Positions 34,967 through 45,097 of a DNA stretch of 64,000 nt are shown in pieces. How positions within the stretch are numbered: the stretch's first letter is position 1; every line of letters begins with the position of its first letter. Location: the NCBI GenBank assembly GCA_965115815.1, contig OZ220465.1:930001-994000 (forward strand). Reading direction: 5' to 3'. The notes under the pieces are model-generated. The model was not told where the DNA came from and did no database searches. It saw nothing but the letters and a program-made list of their open reading frames with translations. The stretch is from VXPW01 sp965115815. Lineage in GTDB: Bacteria > Pseudomonadota > Alphaproteobacteria > TMED109. The position numbers and the translations under genes were made by a program.

Positions 34967-36532
34967 ATGACCCGCCGCTGTCTTCCGATCGGGATCCAGG
35001 ACTTTCCGACGATCCGGAATGAGGACTTCTATTATGTCGACAAGACGTCGCTCGTCCGGCAGCTGGTGGACGAGGGGCGTCACTATTTCCTGTCCCGTCC
35101 GCGCCGCTTCGGCAAGAGCCTGCTGCTCGACACGCTGGGATCGCTGTTCGCCTGTCAGGAACGCCTGTTTCGGGGCTTGGCCATCCATCCCCACTGGGAC
35201 TGGTCCTCGCCGCATCCGGTGGTGCGGCTGAGCTTCGACGGGAAATACGACGATCCGGGCGAAATCGAAGGGGACATCATCGAGCAGCTGGAGAGCGCGG
35301 AGCGCGAGCACGGTCTTCCGCCCGCCCGGACCGCCGATACCGGCCCGAGGCGTCTCCGGAACCTCCTCGACCGCCTGCACGGCGCCACGGGCCGGCCGGT
35401 CGTGGTGCTGGTGGACGAGTACGACAAGCCGATCCTCGACATGCTCCACGATCCGGAGCGCGCGACGGCCAATCGGGACTACCTGCGCGGCTTCTACGGC
35501 ATCGTCAAGGGCAGCGCCCGCCATGTCCGCTTCGTCTTCGTTACCGGGGTGAGCATGTTCTCGAAGGTCAGCCTGTTCTCGGGGCTCAACAATCTGAAGG
35601 ACATCAGCCTTGATCCGCGTTTTGCCACGATCTGCGGCTATCGCGAGGAGGACCTGGACCGGGTGTTCGGGCCCGAACTGGCCGGGCTGAACCGCGACGA
35701 GATCCGCACCTGGTACAACGGCTACCACTGGCGGGGCGGGGAGCGGGTCTACAATCCTTACGATGTGCTTCTGCTGTTCGACCATCGGGAATTCCGAGAC
35801 TACTGGTTCGAGACCGGATCGCCGGACTTCCTGTTCCGGATGCTGATGGAGAAGTCCGTGAGCCCGATGGAGCTGGAAGGGCGGTTGGCGGAGATGTCAC
35901 GGGTCTCGAAGTTCGAGGTCGGCGCCATCGACATCGAGGCGCTGCTGTTCCAGGCCGGATACCTGACCATCGCGGGGGAGGAGAAACGGGGCCACAGGAT
36001 CCTCTACCGGCTGGACTATCCCAACCTCGAGGTTCGGCTCAGCCTGAACGACGGGCTGCTCGCGTGGTTGGGGCAGAACGATTCCGATCCGCCGGAGCGG
36101 GGGCGGGAATTCTGCGCGTTGCTGGAGGCGCACGACTTCGCGGGCTTCGGCGAGCAACTCCGCGCCTGGCTCGCGGGGATCCCGTACCAGTGGCATGCCC
36201 AGGGCGACCTGGCGCGCTACGAGGCCTGGTATGCGGGCCTCCTCTACATGTGCCTGCGCGCGGCCGGGGCGGATCTCAGCGCGGAGGAAGCCTCCCATCG
36301 CGGCCGTGCGGACTTGGTGGTGCGCCTCGGTGGGCAGGTCTTCGTGCTGGAGTTCAAGATGGCCGACGGCGCGGAGGGCGCCGCTGCCGCGCTGGATGCG
36401 GCGCTGGCGCAGATGCGCGCGCGGGGCTATGCGGAGACCTACCGCGGCCACGACGGCCCGGTCCACCTGATTGGCGTGGCCTGCGGGCGCGAGGCGCGGA
36501 ACCTTCTCGATATCCGCGCCGAACCCGCGTGA
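34967..36532 (+). CDS. AAA-ATPase-like/PD-(D/E)XK nuclease fusion, copy 4
   Basis: 521 residues, motifs intact. Mosaic type: beta block at residues 92-137 (DDPGEIEGDIIEQLESAERE in place of EPGDIERNVLNQLAIIEHGA), but the later blocks (NLKDIS, AGLNRDEIRTW, LLLFDHREF, LLAWLGQNDSDPP) match copy 2. The switch between two otherwise near-identical genes is confined to about 140 bp. Confidence 0.88.
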   Translation: MTRRCLPIGIQDFPTIRNEDFYYVDKTSLVRQLVDEGRHYFLSRPRRFGKSLLLDTLGSLFACQERLFRGLAIHPHWDWSSPHPVVRLSFDGKYDDPGEIEGDIIEQLESAEREHGLPPARTADTGPRRLRNLLDRLHGATGRPVVVLVDEYDKPILDMLHDPERATANRDYLRGFYGIVKGSARHVRFVFVTGVSMFSKVSLFSGLNNLKDISLDPRFATICGYREEDLDRVFGPELAGLNRDEIRTWYNGYHWRGGERVYNPYDVLLLFDHREFRDYWFETGSPDFLFRMLMEKSVSPMELEGRLAEMSRVSKFEVGAIDIEALLFQAGYLTIAGEEKRGHRILYRLDYPNLEVRLSLNDGLLAWLGQNDSDPPERGREFCALLEAHDFAGFGEQLRAWLAGIPYQWHAQGDLARYEAWYAGLLYMCLRAAGADLSAEEASHRGRADLVVRLGGQVFVLEFKMADGAEGAAAALDAALAQMRARGYAETYRGHDGPVHLIGVACGREARNLLDIRAEPA

Positions 36533-36764
36533 CCGTGCTCCTCGTCTGCCGACCCATGCAGGGATCCGGCAGCGCCTCCTGAACGAACTTCGGGGTGCCG
36601 GCCATGTTCGCCTTGGTCGTCCCTGTCTCTTGCTCATGGACCGGCGGGCGGATAGCGTGGCCGTACGTCGATGCGGCGGTTCCGGAACCTTCGGAGCCAC
36701 GACAAGGAAGGTTCCGTGCACCCCGCCTGCCCGAAGTTTCCGGCGCCGCGAGGGGGAGAGACCG

Positions 36765-38330
36765 ATGACCCGCCGCTGTCTTCCGATCGGGATCCAGGAC
36801 TTTCCGACGATCCGGAATGAGGACTTCTATTATGTCGACAAGACGTCGCTCGTCCGGCAGCTGGTGGACGAGGGGCGCCATTACTTCCTGTCCCGTCCGC
36901 GCCGCTTCGGCAAGAGCCTGCTGCTCGACACGCTGGGATCGCTGTTCGCCTGCCACGAGCCCTTGTTTCGGGGATTGGCCATCCACTCCCACTGGGACTG
37001 GTCCTCGCCGCATCCGGTGGTGCGGCTGAGCTTCGACGGGAAATACGACGAGCCGGGCGAGATCGAAGGGGACATCATCGAGCAGCTGGAGAGCGTGGAG
37101 CGCGAGCACGGCCTCCCGCCCGCCCGGACCGCCGATACCGGCCCGAGGCGCCTCCGGAACCTTCTTGACCGGCTGCACGGCGCCACCGGCCGGCCGGTCG
37201 TGGTGCTGGTGGACGAGTACGACAAGCCGATCCTCGACATGCTCCACGACCCCGAGCGCGCGATGGTCAACCGGGACTACCTGCGCGGCTTCTACGGCAT
37301 CGTCAAAGGCAGCGCCCGCCATGTCCGCTTCGTCTTCGTCACCGGGGTCAGCATGTTCTCGAAGGTCAGCCTGTTCTCGGGGCTCAACAATCTCGAGGAC
37401 ATCAGCCTCGATCCGCGTTTTGCCACGATCTGCGGCTACCGCGAGGAGGACCTGGACCGGGTGTTCGGGCCCGAGCTGGCCGGGCTGGACCGCGACGAGA
37501 TCCGCACCTGGTACAACGGCTACCACTGGCGGGGCGGAGAGCGGGTCTACAACCCCTATGACGTGCTGCTGTTCCTGCGGAAGCGCGAGTTCCGTCCCTT
37601 CTGGTTCGAGACGGGGTCTCCGGACTTCCTGTTTCGGATGCTGATGGAGAAGTCCGTGAGCCCGATGGAACTGGAAGGGCGGTTGGCGGACATGTCGCGG
37701 GTCTCGAAGTTCGAGGTCGGCGCCATCGACATCGAGGCACTGCTGTTCCAGACCGGATACCTGACCATCGCGGGGGAGGAGAAACGAGGCCACAGGATCC
37801 TCTACCGGCTGGACTATCCCAACCTCGAGGTTCGGCTCAGCCTGAACGGCGGGCTGCTCGCCTGGTTGGAGCAGAACGATCCCGATCCGCCGGAGCGGGG
37901 ACGGGAGTTCTGCGCACTGCTGGAGGCGAACGACTTCGCGGGCTTCGGCGAGAAGCTCCGCGCCTGGCTCGCGGGGATCCCGTACCAGTGGCATGCGAAG
38001 GGCGACCTGGCGCGCTACGAGGCCTGGTATGCGAGCCTCCTCTACATGTGCCTGCGCGCCGCCGGGGTGGACCTGAGCGTGGAGGAAGCCTCCCATCGTG
38101 GCCGTGCCGACCTGGTGGTGCGTCTCGGCGGTCAGGTCTTCGTGCTGGAGTTCAAGATGGCCGACGGCGAGGAGGACGGTGCCGCCGCGCTGGATGCGGC
38201 GCTGGCGCAGATGCGTGATCGGGGCTATGCGGAGACCTACCGCGACCGCGACGGCCCGGTTTGCCTGATCGGCGTGGCCTGCGGGCGCGAGGCGCGGAAC
38301 CTCCTCGACCTCCGCGCCGAACCCGCATGA
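36765..38330 (+). CDS. AAA-ATPase-like/PD-(D/E)XK nuclease fusion, copy 5
   Basis: 521 residues, motifs intact. Mosaic type: the early block FACHEPLFRGLAIHSHW as in copy 2, the beta block at 92-137, then LLFLRKREFRPFWF and LLAWLEQNDPDPP as in copy 3. The C-terminal part changes to VDLSVEEASH and MADGEEDGAAALD. ATG 36765 is preceded by GGGGGAGAGACCG. Confidence 0.88.
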   Translation: MTRRCLPIGIQDFPTIRNEDFYYVDKTSLVRQLVDEGRHYFLSRPRRFGKSLLLDTLGSLFACHEPLFRGLAIHSHWDWSSPHPVVRLSFDGKYDEPGEIEGDIIEQLESVEREHGLPPARTADTGPRRLRNLLDRLHGATGRPVVVLVDEYDKPILDMLHDPERAMVNRDYLRGFYGIVKGSARHVRFVFVTGVSMFSKVSLFSGLNNLEDISLDPRFATICGYREEDLDRVFGPELAGLDRDEIRTWYNGYHWRGGERVYNPYDVLLFLRKREFRPFWFETGSPDFLFRMLMEKSVSPMELEGRLADMSRVSKFEVGAIDIEALLFQTGYLTIAGEEKRGHRILYRLDYPNLEVRLSLNGGLLAWLEQNDPDPPERGREFCALLEANDFAGFGEKLRAWLAGIPYQWHAKGDLARYEAWYASLLYMCLRAAGVDLSVEEASHRGRADLVVRLGGQVFVLEFKMADGEEDGAAALDAALAQMRDRGYAETYRDRDGPVCLIGVACGREARNLLDLRAEPA

Positions 38331-38561
38331 CCGTGCCTCTCGTCTGCGGACCCATGCAGGGATCCGGCAGCGCCTCCTGAACGAACTTCGGGGTGCCGGC
38401 CATGTTCGCCTTGGTCGTCCCTGTCTCTTGCTCATGGACCGGCGGGCGGATAGCGTGGCCGTACGTCGATGCGGCGGTTCCGGAACCTTCGGAGCCACGA
38501 CAAGGAAGGTTCCGCGCACCCCGCCTGCCCGCAGTTTCCGGCGCCGCGAGGGGAGAGACCG

Positions 38562-40127
38562 ATGACCCGCCGCCGCCTTCCGATCGGGATCCAGGACTTT
38601 CCGACGATCCGGAGCGAGGACTTCTACTATGTCGACAAGACGTTGCTCGTCCGGCAGCTGGTGGACGAGGGGCGCCACTATTTCCTGTCCCGTCCGCGCC
38701 GTTTCGGCAAGAGCCTGCTGCTCGACACGCTGGGGTCGCTGTTCGCCGGCCACGAGCCCCTGTTCCGGGGACTGGCCATCCACCCCCACTGGGACTGGTC
38801 CTCGCCGCATCCGGTGGTGCGGCTGAGCTTCGGCGGGAAATACGACGAGCCGGGCGAGATCGAAGGGGACGTCATCGAGCAACTGGAGAGCGTGGAGCGC
38901 GAGCACGGTCTCTCGCCCGCCCGGACCGCCGATACCGGTCCGAGGCGGCTGCGGAACGTACTCGACCGGCTGCACGGCGCCACCGGCCGGCCGGTCGTGG
39001 TGCTGGTGGATGAGTACGACAAGCCGATCCTCGACGTGCTCCACGATCCCGAGCGCGCGACGGCCAACCGGGACTACCTGCGCGGCTTCTACGGCATCGT
39101 CAAGGACAGTGCCCGCCATGTCCGCTTCGTCTTCGTCACCGGGGTCAGCATGTTCTCGAAGGTCAGTCTGTTCTCGGGGCTCAACAATCTCGAGGACATC
39201 AGCCTCGATCCGCGCTTCGCCACGATCTGCGGCTACCGCGAGGAGGATCTGGACCGGGTGTTCGGGCCCGAACTGGACGGGTTGGACCGCGAGAAGATCC
39301 GCACTTGGTACAACGGCTACCACTGGCGGGGCGGGGAGCGGGTCTACAATCCCTATGACGTACTGCTGTTCCTGCGGCGCCGCGAGTTCCGTCCCTACTG
39401 GTTCGAGACCGGATCGCCGGACTTCCTGTTCCGGATGCTGATGGAGAAGTCCGTGAGCCCGATGGAGCTGGAGGGCCGTCTGGCGGACATGTCGCGAGTC
39501 TCGAAGTTCGAGGTCGGCGACATCGACATCGAGGCGCTGCTCTTCCAGACCGGCTACCTGACCATTGCGGGGGAGGAGCACGACGACTTCGACGCCTTCT
39601 ACCGGCTGGACTATCCCAACCTCGAGGTCCGGATCAGCCTGAGTCGCGGACTGCTCGCCTGGCTGGGGGAAACGGGCACCGAGTCTCCGAAGCGAGGGCG
39701 GGAGTTCTGCGCGTTGCTGGAGGCGCACGACTTCGCGGGCTTCGGCGAGAAGCTCCGCGCCTGGCTCGCGGGGATTCCGTACCAGTGGCATGCGAAGGGC
39801 GACCTCGCGCGCTACGAGGCCTGGTATGCGAGCCTCCTCTACATGTGTCTGCGCGCGGCCGGAGTGGACCTGAGCGCGGAGGAGGCTTCGCATCGGGGTC
39901 GTGCGGATCTGGTGGTGCGTCTCGGCGGGCAGGTCTTCGTGCTGGAGTTCAAGATGGCCGACGGCGAGGAGGACGGCGCCGCCGCACTGGATGCGGCGCT
40001 GGCGCAGATGCGCGAGCGGGGCTATGCGGAGACGTACCGCGACCATGACGGCCCGGTCCACCTGATCGGCGTGGCCTGCGGGCGCGAGGCGCGAAACCTC
40101 CTCGACCTCCGCGCCGAACCCGCATGA
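38562..40127 (+). CDS. AAA-ATPase-like/PD-(D/E)XK nuclease fusion, copy 6
   Basis: 521 residues, last of the array, motifs intact. Mosaic type: beta block, LLFLRRREFRPYWF, and a unique segment EEHDDFDAFYRLDYP with LLAWLGETGTESPKRG near 375-395. Its 3' flank (40128 to about 40690) is homologous to that of copy 7 (61093 to about 61540), so the array originally ended next to a type I restriction locus. Confidence 0.88.
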   Translation: MTRRRLPIGIQDFPTIRSEDFYYVDKTLLVRQLVDEGRHYFLSRPRRFGKSLLLDTLGSLFAGHEPLFRGLAIHPHWDWSSPHPVVRLSFGGKYDEPGEIEGDVIEQLESVEREHGLSPARTADTGPRRLRNVLDRLHGATGRPVVVLVDEYDKPILDVLHDPERATANRDYLRGFYGIVKDSARHVRFVFVTGVSMFSKVSLFSGLNNLEDISLDPRFATICGYREEDLDRVFGPELDGLDREKIRTWYNGYHWRGGERVYNPYDVLLFLRRREFRPYWFETGSPDFLFRMLMEKSVSPMELEGRLADMSRVSKFEVGDIDIEALLFQTGYLTIAGEEHDDFDAFYRLDYPNLEVRISLSRGLLAWLGETGTESPKRGREFCALLEAHDFAGFGEKLRAWLAGIPYQWHAKGDLARYEAWYASLLYMCLRAAGVDLSAEEASHRGRADLVVRLGGQVFVLEFKMADGEEDGAAALDAALAQMRERGYAETYRDHDGPVHLIGVACGREARNLLDLRAEPA

Positions 40128-40690
40128 GTGCGGGATCCCTGCAGGAATCCGTTTGCGTCGACGGAACTCGACCTCGACGAGCGATCGGAAGCCGGTGCCC
40201 GGTCCGGCCCCCGTTCGTCCAGCGAATTGCCGTGGCCGATGCACCCGGTGATCTGTGCGGCGACCGTCCGGATCGGGCCCGGGGCGAGAGGATGGGATCG
40301 GGTGGTTGTCCGCACCCGGGGATGACCGATGGGGGTGCCGATCCTCGTTGGGCTCTCGTGGCGACGGCGGCCATCGCGGGCTTGCCGTCGTGCCCCGCAA
40401 CACCAGGGTCGAACTCCTTGATCCCCGGACGGTGCCGCCGCGAGGAGGATCGTTCCCGCCACCGGCGGCGGCCGCGTCGTCGATCGGGTCCGATGCGGGT
40501 GGACATCTTTTGTCGCAGCCGCGGTTCGGAACCGGGTTCGCCGCGGCAACGTCTGGACATGAGTGACGGCAAGCTGCACGAGGTCCACCAGACACCCCGG
40601 AAGAAGCCGCCCGCGACCGGATCGACGACCGGCTCCGAACCGCGGGCTGGCCGGTGCAGGACCGGGACACGCTCGACCTCGACGCGGGCC
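40128..40690 (+). repeat. hsdR: Duplicated flank with the 5' stub of hsdR
   Basis: Homologous to 61093-61540 behind copy 7. It includes an ATG at about 40560 starting MSDGKLHEV... and further fragments RIDDRL and LDLDAG in shifted frames, i.e. a decayed start of the HsdR-like gene at 61411. Several indels separate the two copies. The rest of the stretch is non-coding. Confidence 0.65.
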
Positions 40691-41158
40691 CCGGCATTCC
40701 GTTTTCCACAACCCGAATGCTCCCGGGCATCGTGGAATCTTGCATGGCGTCACCGATCAGCGGCACAAACTGACATACGATTCAGATTCGTCTCCGGTAG
40801 GGATGCATCGCGTTCGAGCCGTGTGCATCAGCCCATTGCCGCACAGAATTGCCGTGGATCAAGGGAAGCGACGTAGTTCGAGCTGGTCACCATCGACCCC
40901 CACCGAATCCGACAGGACCGAAAACCATGGGCAGATTCCGGAAACGGGAAGGCGCCGAGCAGGTATGTCGGTGCGCTCCCGAAACCGTGGGAGCGCATTG
41001 AAAACGGCCGGCAGGAGAAGCGCCCTGGGCGGCATCCGGTTCCTCGTCGAACTCGCCACCGAAGCATTTGACCGAAGGGAACCCCTTGGTGCGGACACCC
41101 GGATTCCGGTCACAAGGGTTTCGTTGTTGGCCGCTCGGGACCTTTCAACCTGACATGG
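40691..41158. other. Non-coding stretch between the array flank and the IS4 remnant
   Basis: No supported gene. Near its right end, 41140-41161 carries TTTCAACCTGACATGGTT, the same sequence as the arm and loop of the perfect hairpin at 59129-59170. Confidence 0.4.
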
Positions 41159-41660
41159 TTAAATCCTCTGATTTAAGCATATCGTGTTCCCGCATTTTCG
41201 GTGATGCTCGACGAAGTAGAGGAGGATTCTGTATCCCTGCCAGAGTTTCTCGGTTCCCGGCAGGGGTTGGCGCTTTCTGGGAATGAAGCCGGTCAGGCGT
41301 GCGACCTCGACGGCGAAGGCTTCGAGGATCGGTTCGGGATCGGAGGTCCCTGCGGTTGGCGCCGTCTGCCGATCTTGTGGAGGTTGAGGTTCAGGACCGT
41401 GATCTCGTCGCGGTGGACGATGCGGCTGGCGGGCATGTCGGGCTTGGAACGTGCGAGGCGCTCGACGGTCCTGACACGGCATGCGGTGATGGCGCCGAAG
41501 GTCAGACACTTCTTCAGGTCGTCGGCGTGGTCGAGGCGCCGGTCGCCGGGATCATGTGTCCCGTCCGTAGCCGCGTGGCGGTTCGCTTTCCTCGAGGGCC
41601 TCGAGGTCGGCATCGGCGACGATCTGCAGGCGTTCTCCGTAATGGAGTTTTGAATCATGC
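41159..41660 (-). pseudogene. IS4-family transposase remnant, frameshifted
   Basis: Two minus-strand frames give the C-terminal part of an IS4-type transposase. The first reads DDLKKCLTFGAITACRVRTV then ERLARSKPDMPASRIVHRDE and HKIGRRRQPQGPP. After a frameshift the second reads EAFAVEVARLTGFIPRKRQP and LPGTEKLWQGYRILLYFV. The N-terminal half and the termini are missing. A 22-bp sequence at 41642-41663 equals 1010-1031 near the IS5 remnant. Confidence 0.65.
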
Positions 41661-41704
41661 TCTCAAGAACGCGGGTCAGATGGTTGTGGTGGCAAGGAAA
41701 CGCG

Positions 41705-44700
41705 TCAGTCCTTCTCGAAGGCATGAGTGTCCAGCCGCAAGCTCGTGCTGTTTTCGGTAACGACTCGCTCGACATGTTCTGGTACACCGGCAGGCATGTT
41801 CGCCTCGATCTCAAGGGTGATTCGCACCTTCGCACCAACCAGTCCGTCCAAGTGAGAAACCACTTCCTCCGCAATCCTGCCGGCTTCCGGCCCAATGCGG
41901 GCAGCATCGAGTGTCGCTGTCGCGTGGAACCGGCGAGGGGCCACTCGCGCCATTCCATTGCGGCCCGGAGCTTCAGGCGTAGGAGAGGGTCCTTCCGGGG
42001 GAGGATTCGGATGTGGAGCTTCGATATCGATCTGGGCGCGTGCAACTGTTGGTTTGACAACCAGACTGCTACTGTCGCAAGTGATATTGACATCTCGCAT
42101 GACTCGTAACCCACGGTAACGCTTGGTTTTCTCATCGAAGCCGTCTGCGAGCGCAAACGTGTCATGTTCCCAGGTCAAGGCCCTGATGCCTTCCTCGATT
42201 GCGCCCACAAGCACATTTGCGCTCGTGAGCCGCTGCAGGTACAGATACTGTCCGAAGTCTTCTGTCAACTGACGTACGCTGACATGATTGCCGCGCCAAA
42301 GCGGCACTCTATCCAACTGTAGCCGCAGCACGGCAGAACCCAAGTCGGCCACCATAAGATCCTCACGTCGAAGCCGCTGCGATGCCCGTTGTGCAAGCGT
42401 GCCCGACGCGGTCAGGTTGAGCGACTTCCAAGAGACATCGGAACTCGGCGATCGCTGCTCTGGCACCAGAAGCCATCGATAAGTCTCGGGAATTCTCGCC
42501 CGAATGGTGTCGCTTGCCGCTTTTTGCTGCTCCCGGGCCTGTCCAGCCTGGTGGGGGTCCAGGTTAAGCGTCTCCACATCCCTGACGATTGATTCCCAAG
42601 CCAGAAAACGTCGCAGCGCCTCGTCCAGTTCCTGGAATCGTGTCTGATCGGCCGCAAGGAACACCAACGCATTGCGGAACAGCCTGGGGGCCGCGCCGCG
42701 AGATTCCAGAATCCTGGCAGCCAGCTTTTCGGCCGGGTTGTCGGCGCCGCGGGCATAGTGTGTTTCTGGCGGTAGCACCACAAGCCGTGCGTCGCTTTCG
42801 TCCGTCACATCCGCAGGTGATTTCGGGAATGTGTGAACCTGATTAAAATCGCCCTGCTCGCGCAGGTCGCGCCTCAATCTGCCTTCGAGTTCCGACGCTA
42901 CCTTGTGCGCGTTACGCTGGAGTTCTTCCGCCCGGTCTTCTGCCAGCTTCGCCACCGTCGGCTGGGTGTTGTACCAGTAGCGTGTTCCGTCCTGGTAAAG
43001 ATACGTGGCGCGAGCAGCAAGGCGACGAAGCCCGTCGCCGAAGACCGCCGGCGCTTCTTTCGGCATAACGCAGCCGAGCTTGATCCGCGTGTCTTCAATT
43101 CCCCGCCGCGCCGCCTCGGCAATTGGCGCGGAGCCGAGATAGACCGTGCGCGCGACCCGTTGAGTAGCGCAGAGTTTGCCGAGATTGAGGACATCACCAT
43201 CAATTGCCACCGGTAGCGATTTGGCGCCGTCAACATCTTTCTCGATTACAGGCATCCAGTTGTCGGAGAGGTAGCGCGTGAATTCGTTTCGCACACGTGG
43301 ATTGTCCAGGTGGACATGCCATGGTTGTATCAGGGGGCTGCGATCCCCGGTTTCCCACAAGCTGTGGATGACCGCCGCCATCAGACGCAGCACGCCGCGG
43401 GTGCGCTGGAAACTCGCGAGGGACGACCAGTCGGTGTAAAGGCGGTTGAATATCTCGGGATGGATCGGATAAGCCGCCTGAATGCTCCGTTCGTACTCCA
43501 GCGTCGCACAGGCTGTGGGAAATTCCGTACGGTGCGCCCGGTAGAGGTCGGCGAAAGCCCGCGCAGTGACATCCCGCTGCTTGAAGGCCTCCTTGTCCGC
43601 AAACGGCTTGAACAACCTCCGCCTGACGATCTCGAAGCCTTCCTCGGTCGTCGCTGGTCGCCAAGGCGACTCGACGCGCGCGATGACATTGCGAAGGCGC
43701 TCAAGAGCATCCCGGCCGCGTCTCCCTCCCACCTCGGAGTCGTCCACTTTGGCGCTTGCTCCGTCGGCTTGGTCCGACGCCGGCAGGGATACCATCAGCA
43801 GGCAGTTCTTTGTCAGCTTGACCGCCTCGGTCAAAGCCTGGGCGAAGGTGAACTGGGTTTCAAAGGTTCCGCCCGGCAGACCCGGCTCATTATGAAGCTG
43901 GCGGGCGTACGCCACCCATTCATCAATCAGTATCGCGCACGGGCCGTAGTCATCCAGTAGCTCGCGCAATTTGTGTCCGGGGTTGGTCGCGTACTCGTCG
44001 TCGGCACGCACCCGCTCGTAAGCCTTCCGGCCACCGAGTTGGTACGCCAGTTCGCCCCAGATCGTGCGGGCAACCGTGCCGTCGGCCTTCGGCTCTGGAT
44101 TTCCGGGCGAAATCTGAGTGCCTACCAGAACCACTCGCTGGACGGGGTCGACGCGGGCGACCCCGGCCTCTTCGAGCACCGCGTCCAATCCCGGCACGGT
44201 TTGCGCGTCGATGTCCGAAAACAAGTGGTGGAGCGCCAGCATGGAGTGCGTTTTTCCGCCTCCGAAATTCGTTTGAAGTTGTATGACCGGGTCTCCATCC
44301 CCTTCCGACAAACGACGGATTGCGCCCACGAGCAGCGATTTCAGGCTCGCGGTCAGGTAGGTGCGCCGAAAGAACTCGACTGGGTCGCGGTACTCATCGA
44401 CACCCTGGCCTCGGTGCACCTGGCCCAGATCGGCTGCGAACTCCGCCTGCTGATAGCGCCCGGTAGCCACATCGTCGTGTGGTTCGACGACATCGCGCCA
44501 AGCATTGATGCCCGAGGTGGCGAGAGCGTCCACCTGAAGGGATGCAACCCGCCGTGTCTCGCCGCGCACCTGCTCGTCGATCACTAGGCGGCGAAGGTCC
44601 ACCTTCATTCGCCCAATCTCTGCCGCCTGTGGCGCCGACACTGCCGCGAGCATGCGCTCCGCCGAGTCGAGCGCACGATCCGTGTCGTCACTCGAGAAGC

Positions 44701-45001
44701 GCTCCTGATGCGCCCACTTGTTCCGCCAATCGCGCAGCTCAAACGCCAGACTGCGGCTGCTGTGGCCGAGAGTGTCCTGGAATACCTCACGCCAGATATC
44801 GGTCATCAGCCGCAACAAACCGGCGGTGTCCCACTGGTTGATCGGCTTGTTCGCCAGATGCGGATCGTTCGTGTATTTCTTGATTTGGTCCCAAGGCACC
44901 TGCTTCGACCGAGCACGTACCTCGCGTTCCACGTACGGTGCGAGCCCGTTGCGCAGCAGCTCCAGCGCCTTGCCTACGCGTTCCCGGTTGGTCGTCGCCA
45001 T
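41705..45001 (-). CDS. DUF499-family ATPase with N-terminal HEPN-like domain (defence)
   Basis: 1098 residues. The N-terminal ~120 residues resemble the Swt1-type HEPN domain (LLRNGLAPYVEREV) and carry the RX4H motif RNKWAH (Arg93, His98) typical of HEPN ribonucleases. The ATPase core has Walker A LQTNFGGGKTHSML (Lys250) and Walker B CAILIDEWVAYARQ (Asp360-Glu361). DUF499 proteins (related to PglY/BrxC) occur in phage-defence loci with DUF1156 methylases and SNF2 helicases, as here. It is on the same strand as those two genes but separated from them by the 45.0-52.2 kb block. It is divergent from the first recombinase. Confidence 0.85.
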   Translation of the reverse strand: MATTNRERVGKALELLRNGLAPYVEREVRARSKQVPWDQIKKYTNDPHLANKPINQWDTAGLLRLMTDIWREVFQDTLGHSSRSLAFELRDWRNKWAHQERFSSDDTDRALDSAERMLAAVSAPQAAEIGRMKVDLRRLVIDEQVRGETRRVASLQVDALATSGINAWRDVVEPHDDVATGRYQQAEFAADLGQVHRGQGVDEYRDPVEFFRRTYLTASLKSLLVGAIRRLSEGDGDPVIQLQTNFGGGKTHSMLALHHLFSDIDAQTVPGLDAVLEEAGVARVDPVQRVVLVGTQISPGNPEPKADGTVARTIWGELAYQLGGRKAYERVRADDEYATNPGHKLRELLDDYGPCAILIDEWVAYARQLHNEPGLPGGTFETQFTFAQALTEAVKLTKNCLLMVSLPASDQADGASAKVDDSEVGGRRGRDALERLRNVIARVESPWRPATTEEGFEIVRRRLFKPFADKEAFKQRDVTARAFADLYRAHRTEFPTACATLEYERSIQAAYPIHPEIFNRLYTDWSSLASFQRTRGVLRLMAAVIHSLWETGDRSPLIQPWHVHLDNPRVRNEFTRYLSDNWMPVIEKDVDGAKSLPVAIDGDVLNLGKLCATQRVARTVYLGSAPIAEAARRGIEDTRIKLGCVMPKEAPAVFGDGLRRLAARATYLYQDGTRYWYNTQPTVAKLAEDRAEELQRNAHKVASELEGRLRRDLREQGDFNQVHTFPKSPADVTDESDARLVVLPPETHYARGADNPAEKLAARILESRGAAPRLFRNALVFLAADQTRFQELDEALRRFLAWESIVRDVETLNLDPHQAGQAREQQKAASDTIRARIPETYRWLLVPEQRSPSSDVSWKSLNLTASGTLAQRASQRLRREDLMVADLGSAVLRLQLDRVPLWRGNHVSVRQLTEDFGQYLYLQRLTSANVLVGAIEEGIRALTWEHDTFALADGFDEKTKRYRGLRVMRDVNITCDSSSLVVKPTVARAQIDIEAPHPNPPPEGPSPTPEAPGRNGMARVAPRRFHATATLDAARIGPEAGRIAEEVVSHLDGLVGAKVRITLEIEANMPAGVPEHVERVVTENSTSLRLDTHAFEKD

Positions 45002-45097
45002 GGATCCTCTCTTGGGGGAATGTCGCCGATCCAGACGCGAACCGGGCCATCACGAGACCGCATCCGCACCTTCGACAAGGCACTTTACCTTACCATC

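Larger units (their letters stand above)
28902..40127 (+). repeat. Head-to-tail array of six ~1.8-kb units (AAA/PD-(D/E)XK genes)
   Basis: Each unit is a 1566-bp gene plus a conserved spacer of 231-233 bp. Gene starts lie at 29109, 30906, 33169, 34967, 36765 and 38562, i.e. at 1797-1798 bp steps except where copy 2 carries a 456-bp insertion. The spacers are almost identical between copies 2 and 6; the leader before copy 1 is more diverged. Confidence 0.95.

Noticed and set aside
36354..40766. A 1470-codon open frame antisense to nuclease copies 5 and 6
   Set aside because: It mirrors the codon structure of the sense genes in GC-rich DNA, has no recognisable domain, and similar mirror frames lie opposite every copy.
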